Positions 1 to 4,872 of a DNA stretch of 5,576 nt are shown in pieces (position 1 is the stretch's first letter; every line of letters starts with the position of its first letter). The stretch covers positions 1 through 5,576 of the forward strand of contig CATZVV010000137.1 in assembly GCA_958425285.1 (NCBI GenBank). The letters are read 5' to 3'. The stretch is from an uncultured Lachnoclostridium sp. (GTDB lineage: Bacteria; Bacillota; Clostridia; Lachnospirales; Lachnospiraceae). The translations under genes and the position numbers were made by a program. The notes beneath the pieces were generated by a model that saw only the letters and a program-made list of their open reading frames with translations, did not search any database and was not told where the DNA came from.

Positions 1-2
1 TT

Positions 3-209
3 CGCAGGCTTTCCGAGGAGCTGCCTCAGGGACAGGAAATCAGCCTGACCACATACCGGGAGGGCGATAAGGCAGATACGGGATACCGGAAGGAGTATCT
101 GCGTCTCGGCTTTTCGGAAAAAGAACTGCTGACAGAGTACGGTTACCCGACCCAGCGTCTGGTACTTTTGCAAAACTATAAGGATCAGGAGGAAACAGCC
201 AATGCCTGA
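3..209 (+). CDS. GNAT-type N-acetyltransferase, C-terminal part (partial)
   Basis: The frame is open from the left window edge to TGA at 207-209 and gives 68 residues. The fragment shows the end of a GNAT acetyltransferase fold: a hydrophilic strand-helix segment (TTYREGD), then YRKEYLRLGFSEKELLTEYG and a final hydrophobic strand TQRLVLLQ. The 'Y..LGF' block followed by 'EYGYPTQRLVL' is the usual GNAT ending, where the last helix closes on acetyl-CoA and the last strand finishes the sheet. The acetyl-CoA-binding P-loop (motif A) lies outside the window, so activity and substrate cannot be judged. The stop overlaps the next start by 8 nt (202-209), so the two genes are very likely cotranscribed and translationally coupled. 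Base composition matches the downstream transporter and differs from the AT-rich genes further right. GNAT assignment is from motif memory of a C-terminus only. Confidence 0.65.
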   Translation, partial: RRLSEELPQGQEISLTTYREGDKADTGYRKEYLRLGFSEKELLTEYGYPTQRLVLLQNYKDQEETANA

Positions 210-1410
210 AGCTCAGAATAACTGGAGAAGGAAGACCATCCTTTTCCTTGTCAGTCAGAGTGTCACTCTGCTTGGCTCGCAGGTTGTCCAGATGGCAGTC
301 GTCTGGTATGTAACGCTCCACACAGCAAGCGGAGTCTGGGTGGCAGCTTTTTCGGTATGCTCCTATCTGCCCCAGTTTTTCATCTCCTTCTGGGGAGGTG
401 TCTGGGCAGACCGGTACAGCCGAAAAAGGCTCATTATCTGCGCAGACGGGGGAACAGCAGCTGTCACCCTGGGAATGTTCATCCTCCTTCCTCATATTTC
501 TCAGAGCGGCATGCTGCTTCACCTGCTGCTGGTACTGTCCGTTCTCCGCTCAATCGGGGCAGGCATCCAATCCCCTGCTGTAAATGCAGTCATCCCCCGG
601 CTTGTCCCAAAAGAGCATCTCATGCGGTACAACGGCATCAATGCCTCCATGCAGTCTGCCGTGCAGTTTTCCGCTCCTGCTGCGGCAGGCACAGTGCTTG
701 TCATGGGATCCCTGCGTTCCATACTGCTGATTGATATTTTTACGGCAGTCATCGGCATCGGGCTGTTTGCCTGTGTGCGGCTGCCTGAGCAGGAGAAAAA
801 AGTGATACCTGCTTCCGCATTCTCTGATATCCGGGACGGCATCCAGTATGCCCTCTCACAGAAAATCATCGGCGGATTCCTTATGATATATGGGCTCTTT
901 ACCTTCTTATGCGTCCCGGCAGGCTATCTCTCAGGACTGCTCGTAAGCAGAGTCTACGGCGATACCTACTGGTATCTGACGGCCACTGAGTTATGCGGCT
1001 TCGGCGGGATGATGACAGGCGGACTTCTGATGAGCGCCCGGGGCGGCTCTCAAAAGCGCAGAAAAACCCTGGCTGTCTCCATGGCAATATTCGGCGCAAT
1101 GTCAGCGGGCATGGCCGCCGCAAAAGATTTCGCACTGTACCTTGTCTTAATGGCTGTCTACGGGGTGGCGCTGACGGCAGTGCAGACAACCATCACCACT
1201 TCCCTTCAGGAACACACAGAGAGCTCCATGCAGGGGCGGGTATTCGGCTTTATGGGCGCAATGTATTCCGTGTGCTATCCTGCAGGCATGGCGATTTTCG
1301 GCCTGATGGCAGACTGGATGCCATTGCAGTGGAGTATGGCCGGGGCTGGGGTGGTTTTGATTTTACTGGGAGGGGGAATCGCGGCGGGGGAGATGGTGGA
1401 GGAAGGGTAG
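202..1410 (+). CDS. MFS transporter, DHA3 / macrolide-efflux-like
   Basis: A 402-residue protein of normal MFS length with about 12 hydrophobic segments spread along it. The first helix is around residues 13-37. The conserved loop 2-3 signature (motif A) is visible as GVWADRYSRKR at about 66-76. A polar central loop at 195-215 separates the two six-helix halves. Further family-like features are 'SPAVNAVIPRLVPKEHL' near 124-140 and 'SSMQGRVFG' near 341-349, both typical of the DHA3 (MFS_3, Mef-like) branch. Members are proton-driven exporters in the cytoplasmic membrane; many are annotated as macrolide or drug efflux pumps, but the substrate cannot be read here. The ATG at 202 is chosen because AGGAGG (187-192) lies 9 nt upstream. 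It overlaps the end of the acetyltransferase gene, suggesting one operon. The C-terminus is a short polar tail (GEMVEEG). The gene looks intact. Confidence 0.88.
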   Translation: MPEAQNNWRRKTILFLVSQSVTLLGSQVVQMAVVWYVTLHTASGVWVAAFSVCSYLPQFFISFWGGVWADRYSRKRLIICADGGTAAVTLGMFILLPHISQSGMLLHLLLVLSVLRSIGAGIQSPAVNAVIPRLVPKEHLMRYNGINASMQSAVQFSAPAAAGTVLVMGSLRSILLIDIFTAVIGIGLFACVRLPEQEKKVIPASAFSDIRDGIQYALSQKIIGGFLMIYGLFTFLCVPAGYLSGLLVSRVYGDTYWYLTATELCGFGGMMTGGLLMSARGGSQKRRKTLAVSMAIFGAMSAGMAAAKDFALYLVLMAVYGVALTAVQTTITTSLQEHTESSMQGRVFGFMGAMYSVCYPAGMAIFGLMADWMPLQWSMAGAGVVLILLGGGIAAGEMVEEG

Positions 1411-1537
1411 AGTCCACTTTTCCGTCCCATTATGCTCCATCACCTCTTTTGCTGCCATTAAACCATGGGAATAGAGTATTCGGGGATTTTGTCAACAGGT
1501 CCAAAACTTGACACTATCACATAGAGACACATAAATC

Positions 1538-1576
1538 AACCCCGGAAATGCCCATTTTATCAGCATTTCCAGGGTT
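1538..1576. repeat. Inverted repeat / stem-loop between convergent genes
   Basis: AACCCCGGAAATGC (1538-1551) and GCATTTCCAGGGTT (1563-1576) pair over 14 positions around an 11-nt loop. The only non-Watson-Crick position (1543/1571) is a C-A mismatch on the + strand but a G-U wobble on the - strand, so the fold is better in RNA made leftwards. It lies downstream of the HEPN operon and 7 nt past the 132-bp repeat. No clear U-tract follows on either strand, so it may be a non-canonical terminator or 3'-end-protecting hairpin for the - strand transcript. Confidence 0.6.
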
Positions 1577-1583
1577 CTGTCCG

Positions 1584-1715
1584 CTACTCGAACTCGGCAT
1601 GCTCTTTGTTGACCTTAACTATATTCGTTTAAGTTTTATGCAGATACACACCGCTTTTTACTTCAATTATATCATTTATTCTGGCTTGCTGAATTTCTGT
1701 TGCCAAAATGTTGCC
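1584..1715 (-). repeat. 132-bp direct repeat, copy A
   Basis: This segment aligns without gaps to 3077-3208. By hand count 23 of 132 positions differ (about 83% identity), and most changes are transitions. Similarity ends abruptly on both sides. The edges are best conserved: CTACTCGAACTCGGC at the left, and the last 18 bases (+ strand TGTTGCCAAAATGTTGCC) at the right. On the - strand that right edge reads GGCAACA-TTTT-GGCAACA, two 7-bp units with 11-bp periodicity. The repeat starts 5 nt downstream of the HEPN stop codon. It could be the end of a related mobile element, a shared downstream region of exchanged modules, or degraded coding sequence. The family is not recognised. Confidence 0.85.
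1666..1674 (-). promoter_or_regulatory. Possible extended -10 element inside repeat copy A
   Basis: On the - strand the sequence reads TGATATAAT, a perfect extended -10 (TGnTATAAT). No good -35 box lies 16-18 bp upstream, which extended -10 promoters can tolerate. A start near 1659 would give a leftward transcript of roughly 120 nt running into the stem-loop at 1538-1576. The equivalent place in copy B reads TAATGTAAT, so the element is not conserved. In AT-rich DNA such a match can be chance. Confidence 0.25.
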
Positions 1716-1720
1716 GTTTT

Positions 1721-2302
1721 CTACTCTCCAACTTGGCTAATCCAGTCGCGGATATTTGTTCCTATTCTCTCTATATCTTTCCGCCCTAATATGCCGCTAT
1801 GCATAATAACATTTCTTGAACGCTCTAATGTTTGTATAATTTGCCGCGCCCAATCTAGTGAAATAATATGTACCTCAAACAATTCAAAGTTCTGTCCCAT
1901 GATAGATACTAAATCACCAAACTCTGTATAGTTTATCATAGATTCTCCACGCTGAGTATGCCATTTAATCTTCTCTTCTTCTCTTTTTCTGCTTTCTGCT
2001 AATTTTCTAATTTTTTCAGAGACACAAGATTCCCACCAATTTTCTCCAACATTCTCTAATAACACTTTTACAACAAAATGCCTTACAGTGTTTTCAAAAG
2101 CTGCAATTGCAGTATACACGGTCGCCATAATTTTAGCATCATCAACATATTCATCATCCAATAAATCTAGAGATAGTGATTTAATATATTCCTGTACCAA
2201 TATATCTGATGTGGAATGTCTACTTACCATATCCGTATGAGATAAAGCAACTTTTGTTAATTCCCCTTTCATAATAAAGGAATACAATTTATCTTCATCC
2301 AT
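1721..2302 (-). CDS. Swt1-type HEPN domain protein, candidate ribonuclease toxin
   Basis: A 193-residue, mostly helical, soluble protein. The C-terminal half matches the HEPN fold of Swt1-like proteins: a conserved acidic helix (AAFENTVRHFV, residues 67-77), an NWW motif (88-90), a charged helix with basic/acidic runs (96-113), 'YTEFGDLVSIM' (125-135), and the signature RNVIMHSG, in which R163-x4-H168 with N164 is the RNase-type R-x4-6-H motif. In active HEPN proteins this Arg/His pair, usually in a dimer, cuts RNA; examples are toxins such as RnlA, LsoA and the HEPN of HEPN-MNT pairs. No nucleotidyltransferase (MNT) antitoxin lies beside it; the partner is a DUF5343-type gene 11 nt upstream. 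The ATG at 2302 has AAAGGAG 6 nt upstream, overlapping the end of the partner gene, so the two are cotranscribed. Gene and motif look intact. The HEPN call is firm; the toxin or defence role is inferred. Confidence 0.8.
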   Translation of the reverse strand: MDEDKLYSFIMKGELTKVALSHTDMVSRHSTSDILVQEYIKSLSLDLLDDEYVDDAKIMATVYTAIAAFENTVRHFVVKVLLENVGENWWESCVSEKIRKLAESRKREEEKIKWHTQRGESMINYTEFGDLVSIMGQNFELFEVHIISLDWARQIIQTLERSRNVIMHSGILGRKDIERIGTNIRDWISQVGE

Positions 2303-2313
2303 AATTTGCTCCT

Positions 2314-2940
2314 TTATAACAAATGCTTTTTCAAACTTTGAAAAATTGCATCATAAACAGCCATATTTGTAGTCTCAGGAAGATGAATTTGAATATTATA
2401 ATGCAAATTCATATCTGTTTTTGGTACTTTACTTCCTCTTTTCTCAAAACCAGCAAAATCATTTCTCTCATTTTGCACTGCAGTATTTTCAGAACTCCCC
2501 TGTATTTCTGTTTCCTCGCTCCAATCAGCCAAATCACAAAAGGCTCGAAACGTCATCGCCATTAAACCAATAACCTTATCACTTTTCTGGCCCTGAGTTA
2601 ATGTTTTCAATTTATTCTTCACTTCATCATTTGACATATTCTGAGCATCTTTTCGTAAATTAAATAAATCTCCGTATGCTTCTTCTATTCCTATAGCTAA
2701 AATTTTTCCAGTTTGCGTCTGATCCAAAAATTCGTAATAACGCTGTAAAGGTTGTCCACTATCATCTAATAATCCTAATGCTTTAAACATCCCAACTACT
2801 AACCGATCATTACTACTTTTATAGCCTAAATCTTCTAAAAATTTATTTGTAAATCTGTCTGGTGCTTTTGCATTTATAACAGAATTTATAATACTTTCTA
2901 AATTTTTTGTTGATGTTAAATATGAATTCGTTAATGCCAT
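2314..2940 (-). CDS. DUF5343 family protein, putative partner of the HEPN gene
   Basis: A 208-residue cytoplasmic protein. Residues about 1-140 fit DUF5343: 'SYLTSTKNLESIINSV' (6-21), 'APDRFTNKFLEDLGYKSSND' (26-45), 'FKALGLLDDSGQPLQRYYEFL' (52-72) and 'KLKTLTQGQKSDKV' (110-123). The arrangement suggests a winged-helix-like fold, so DNA or protein binding is possible. A polar, low-complexity linker (141-175) leads to a short conserved tail, LHYNIQIHLPETTNMAVYDA to the end. I recall that tail attached to several different proteins, where it may be a docking or interaction segment. The start is placed at ATG 2940 because GGTGGAG lies 5 nt upstream; a GTG at 2946 would add two residues (ME) but overlaps this site. 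It is first in a two-gene operon with the HEPN gene. As an antitoxin, sensor or adaptor for the HEPN protein its role is inferred; no catalytic residues are evident. Confidence 0.8.
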   Translation of the reverse strand: MALTNSYLTSTKNLESIINSVINAKAPDRFTNKFLEDLGYKSSNDRLVVGMFKALGLLDDSGQPLQRYYEFLDQTQTGKILAIGIEEAYGDLFNLRKDAQNMSNDEVKNKLKTLTQGQKSDKVIGLMAMTFRAFCDLADWSEETEIQGSSENTAVQNERNDFAGFEKRGSKVPKTDMNLHYNIQIHLPETTNMAVYDAIFQSLKKHLL

Positions 2941-3018
2941 TTCCACTCCACCCCATTGTTTTTACAATCACTTGTCCTATATGGCAACAGAAAAGCAAAC
3001 ACTTTTTGTATATTTGTA

Positions 3019-3053
3019 ATATGACAGGCAATCCTATAGACTACCTGCCATAT
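3019..3053. repeat. Inverted repeat / stem-loop between modules 1 and 2
   Basis: ATATGACAGG (3019-3028) and CCTGCCATAT (3044-3053) pair over 10 positions around a 15-nt loop. The single imperfect pair (3024/3048) is A-C on the + strand but a G-U wobble on the - strand, as in the stem-loop at 1538-1576. It lies 23 nt downstream of repeat copy B on the - strand, after the three-gene operon and upstream of the DUF5343 gene. No U-tract follows. It could end the module 2 transcript or act in the leader of module 1. Confidence 0.5.
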
Positions 3054-3076
3054 AAAATAATCCGTACACTCTCGTA

Positions 3077-3208
3077 CTACTCGAACTCGGCGTGTCCTTT
3101 GATGATATTAACTGTATTTGTTTAAGTTTCGTGTGGATTCATGCCATATTTTACTTCAATTACATTATTTATTCTGGCTTACTAATTTTCTGTTGCCAAA
3201 ATGTTGCC
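3077..3208 (-). repeat. 132-bp direct repeat, copy B
   Basis: Gapless counterpart of 1584-1715 at a constant offset of 1493 bp, about 83% identical by hand count. On the - strand its first 27 nt are coding: they supply the last eight codons and stop (GNILATEN, stop) of the 134-aa gene. In copy A the same frame stays open further (GNILATEIQQARIN...). In both copies a second frame reads ATFWQQK-F/I-SKPE then a stop at the same place, with one synonymous difference. This hints that the unit descends from the end of a coding sequence, though no family is recognised. The GGCAACA-TTTT-GGCAACA edge is identical in both copies. Confidence 0.85.
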
Positions 3209-3586
3209 ATCATTTCGTACTTCTTGACACATTTTTGCTAATAGAATTGCTTTAAACAAACTAACAAACTGTTCATCTTCTGAATCCCATATTTCCGCAT
3301 GATACTTATTTGTCTTATTACCAACAGGATTCGGATATGTATCCACACTTCTACATGCCCCTGCACCTATTTTAACAGCAGTTTTATAATCATTATTTTT
3401 TCTAAAACGCCACTTAAATTTCTCTATGATTTCTTGCTCAGTTCTTTCTCCATCTCGATCAACTGAAGCTCCCTTTTTATCCATAAATAATGCTGCTGTT
3501 GGCTTTCCATCCACAAAACCATCCGGATCAGATTCTCTGACTACACGATATAGTAGTTCTGAATCTTCAATTTTATCTAACTCCAT
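3182..3586 (-). CDS. Uncharacterised 134-aa protein with SVDRDG and YHAEIWDS motifs
   Basis: Third gene of the three-gene operon; family not named. It looks like a compact alpha/beta cytoplasmic domain. In order it shows ELLYRVVRESDP (10-21), DGKPTAALFMDKKGASVDRDG (26-46), an amphipathic helix ERTEQEIIEKFKWRF (47-61), 'TAVKIGAGACRS' (69-80), 'TYPNPVG' (83-89), YHAEIWDSED (95-104) and a helix 'SLFKAILLAKMC' (109-120). The polar SVDRDG and HAEIWD blocks look like conserved functional residues, and I recall short Firmicute proteins of this type paired with proteins like the upstream one. The ATG at 3586 lies inside the upstream gene (14-nt overlap) directly after seven T residues; AAGGAG is about 16 nt upstream, so coupled translation is likely. 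The last eight residues, GNILATEN, come from the 132-bp repeat and are probably not native to the family. Function unknown. Confidence 0.78.
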   Translation of the reverse strand: MELDKIEDSELLYRVVRESDPDGFVDGKPTAALFMDKKGASVDRDGERTEQEIIEKFKWRFRKNNDYKTAVKIGAGACRSVDTYPNPVGNKTNKYHAEIWDSEDEQFVSLFKAILLAKMCQEVRNDGNILATEN

Positions 3587-4178
3587 AAAAAAATTCTACA
3601 CTCTCCTTTATCCGCCGCCCTATATTCTCTGTAAAAGTATCCATCTGTACCATAGCATAATTCCCTTTAGGTATATATACTTTTTCAGTTCGATTTTCAC
3701 TCACCTCAAAAGCAAGCAAACTTTTATCATCCAGCTCATATTGCAACAACAAACTATTGCGACCTGTTGGTGCAATCTGCGGTTGTTTATCTAGCATCTC
3801 AATAATCGACTCGAAAAGAGCGATTGCATTTTGCGAAAACGCACTTCCTCCCGTTCCATTCCAATCATACTCAAACAATGCCATTTTCCTTATTTTGTTT
3901 AGGTTTTCTACTTTCATCAAATCTATTGCTTTATTTGTATACAAGCCCTCAATTCCTTTTTCTTGATCCAAATTAATATATTGTATGTACGAAGGTCTTG
4001 TAAAATTATATCCAGGTGCAATTTCTCCCCCAACTGGATACTGCAGCACTGTTGTTCCAATAAAAATTGCAAAAGCAATAGAACTAGCAGTGCCTACTCT
4101 ACTATATGCTTTCTTCTCTGAACAGTTATTAGTTTGCACTGCTAAATTTGATAAAGCAACCAAATTTTCGCCACTCAT
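3573..4178 (-). CDS. Uncharacterised 201-aa protein with a DWNG / PxIxPT domain
   Basis: Second gene of the operon, 7 nt after the first and overlapping the third by 14 nt. The N-terminal third (1-75) is poorly defined and has one hydrophobic stretch, SIAFAIFIGTTVLQYPV (33-49). It is too short and too interrupted to be sure it is a membrane helix. The conserved part is residues 95-175: KMALFEYDWNGTGGSAFSQN (98-117), a helix (ALFESIIEMLD), 'QPQIAPTGRNSLLLQYELDD' (132-151) and LLAFEVSENRTEKVYIPKG (154-172). I recall the pattern D-W-N/D-G-x-G-x-x-x-x-S, helix, P-x-I-x-PT, then a beta strand ending in E-Y/W, from many small bacterial proteins of unknown function. The C-terminal helix (182-198) ends in FFYGVR. 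A GAGA-type weak ribosome site precedes ATG 4178. Tight packing suggests the three products act together. Function unknown. Confidence 0.78.
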   Translation of the reverse strand: MSGENLVALSNLAVQTNNCSEKKAYSRVGTASSIAFAIFIGTTVLQYPVGGEIAPGYNFTRPSYIQYINLDQEKGIEGLYTNKAIDLMKVENLNKIRKMALFEYDWNGTGGSAFSQNAIALFESIIEMLDKQPQIAPTGRNSLLLQYELDDKSLLAFEVSENRTEKVYIPKGNYAMVQMDTFTENIGRRIKESVEFFYGVR

Positions 4179-4185
4179 AATCTCT

Positions 4186-4611
4186 TTACCTTTTCCCTTT
4201 TACATAAATGAAATTATCTGCTAATAATTGGCCATTAAAAATTACAGAAGTATTATATAAACCTTCTGTTTCAAAAATCACATTTCGAAAATCCATGCTC
4301 ATATTTAATCCTTTATACTCATTTGGCAATCCGATTTCATCACCATTAGGCAAAGGAGGAATTGTTATAACTCCAGAATTAACCAAATTCTTTTCTTCAC
4401 CATTCTTTGAAAATATAATCTGAATAGTATTATTTGCAGAAATATCAATATCTAATACTGAAAAAATAATAGAAAAAGAAAATGTTCCCGGAACAAACTC
4501 TGGTGTTAATGCAGATAAAACTCCTATTGCATTTATACTTTCACCTTTTCCTTCATTAGATGGCACCCTCTCAGCATTTATACAATATATGAAATTAGTT
4601 AATCTAGCCAT
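4186..4611 (-). CDS. DUF6941-like beta-sandwich protein, first gene of operon
   Basis: A 141-residue protein without signal peptide or membrane segment. It is rich in alternating hydrophobic strands: NFIYCINAERV (6-16), SINAIGVLSALTPEFVPGTFS (25-45), 'FSIIFSVLDID' (46-56), 'IQIIFSKNGEE' (63-73) and a final pair of strands with EGLYNTSVIFNGQLLADNFIYV (116-137). Opening with a cellular-component strand and '...iGv..' and closing with 'EG-Y...v..nG..l....iyV' resembles DUF6941, an all-beta family of unknown function; I give this as a likeness, not a firm assignment. The start is set at ATG 4611 because GAAGGAGA ends 7 nt upstream. An in-frame ATG at 4638 would add nine residues (MKCMEGDNH) that overlap this ribosome site, so it is rejected. 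A promoter lies at 4706-4733, leaving a leader of roughly 88 nt. It leads the three-gene unit. Confidence 0.75.
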   Translation of the reverse strand: MARLTNFIYCINAERVPSNEGKGESINAIGVLSALTPEFVPGTFSFSIIFSVLDIDISANNTIQIIFSKNGEEKNLVNSGVITIPPLPNGDEIGLPNEYKGLNMSMDFRNVIFETEGLYNTSVIFNGQLLADNFIYVKGKR

Positions 4612-4705
4612 GTGATTGTCTCCTTCCATGCATTTCATTTTTTATCCATACACTTTTATAATTTTGATCAAATTTAATAACTATCCAACATATTTGTTTA
4701 GCCTT

Positions 4706-4733
4706 ATTCTAGCAAATCCTCGTAGATTAACAA
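4706..4733 (-). promoter_or_regulatory. Likely promoter of the three-gene operon
   Basis: On the - strand TTGTTA (4733-4728) and TAGAAT (4711-4706) are separated by 16 bp. The -10 is preceded by TG one base away (TGCTAGAAT), making an extended -10. Transcription would start near 4699, giving an untranslated leader of about 88 nt before ATG 4611. A second, poorer candidate is TTGATC nearer the gene with no good -10. Confidence 0.5.
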
Positions 4734-4750
4734 CCTATTTTGGGCCTGTT

Positions 4751-4801
4751 ACGCAATAAAATCCATTTTCAGAAATATAGGTATAGTAACTCCTATTGCG
4801 T
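4751..4801. repeat. Inverted repeat ACGCAATA / TATTGCGT
   Basis: ACGCAATA (4751-4758) and TATTGCGT (4794-4801) are perfect 8-bp inverted copies separated by 35 nt. An alternative pairing GTTAC (4748-4752) with GTAAC (4786-4790) overlaps it. The repeat sits just upstream of the operon promoter. It could be an operator, an element end, or part of a structured RNA made from the upstream gene. Confidence 0.4.
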
Positions 4802-4832
4802 CTGGAAGTCCTTGGAATATAAGACTTCCAGA
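4801..4832. repeat. Perfect 10-bp stem-loop downstream of the DUF3788 gene
   Basis: TCTGGAAGTC (4801-4810) and GACTTCCAGA (4823-4832) pair perfectly around a 12-nt loop. It lies about 40 nt beyond the stop of the DUF3788 gene on the - strand. No U-tract follows in either direction, so a standard intrinsic terminator is doubtful, but it may still mark the 3' end of that transcript. Together with the neighbouring inverted repeat it gives two adjacent stem-loops within 82 nt. Confidence 0.5.
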
Positions 4833-4872
4833 ATGCCTAAAGCATAACACCTAATACCTTAACAACAGAAGG

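Larger units (their letters stand above)
1411..1720. other. Convergent intergenic region without a credible gene
   Basis: This 310-nt stretch separates the convergent transporter and HEPN genes and is where composition changes from GC-rich to AT-rich. It holds a short inverted repeat TGTCAA (1490-1495) / TTGACA (1508-1513), a strong stem-loop (1538-1576) and the first copy of the 132-bp repeat (1584-1715). The TTGACA at 1508-1513 could serve as a -35 box, but no convincing -10 follows. I see no U-tract terminator directly after the transporter stop. Open frames across it lack a ribosome binding site. Confidence 0.6.

Noticed and set aside
993..1511. 172-aa + strand open frame, and - strand frames at 40-522, 519-869 and 899-1189
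   Set aside because: They lie in other frames of the GC-rich acetyltransferase/transporter genes, are Arg/Pro/Ser/Cys-rich, and have no ribosome site or domain pattern.
1490..1513. TGTCAA / TTGACA inverted repeat as an insertion-sequence end
   Set aside because: Only 6 bp, no matching second end and no transposase; a TTGACA match alone is common.
1548..1931. 127-aa + strand open frame antisense to the HEPN gene
   Set aside because: It crosses the stem-loop and repeat, lacks a ribosome binding site, and the opposite strand carries a recognisable HEPN domain.
2983..2994. GGCAACAGAAAA as an inverted copy of part of the 132-bp repeat
   Set aside because: A single 12-mer match in AT-rich sequence of this length can be chance and does not extend.
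2843..3031. 62-aa - strand open frame upstream of and overlapping the DUF5343 gene
   Set aside because: It overlaps the start of the DUF5343 gene in another frame, has Lys/Cys/Phe-rich random content and crosses a stem-loop.
1584..3208. Integron-style attC sites
   Set aside because: Size and position after each module fit loosely, but the unit is not imperfectly palindromic and lacks paired R'/R'' core sites, and no integron integrase is seen.
4612..4638. Upstream in-frame start adding MKCMEGDNH to the DUF6941-like protein
   Set aside because: Those codons cover the strong GAAGGAGA ribosome site that serves ATG 4611.
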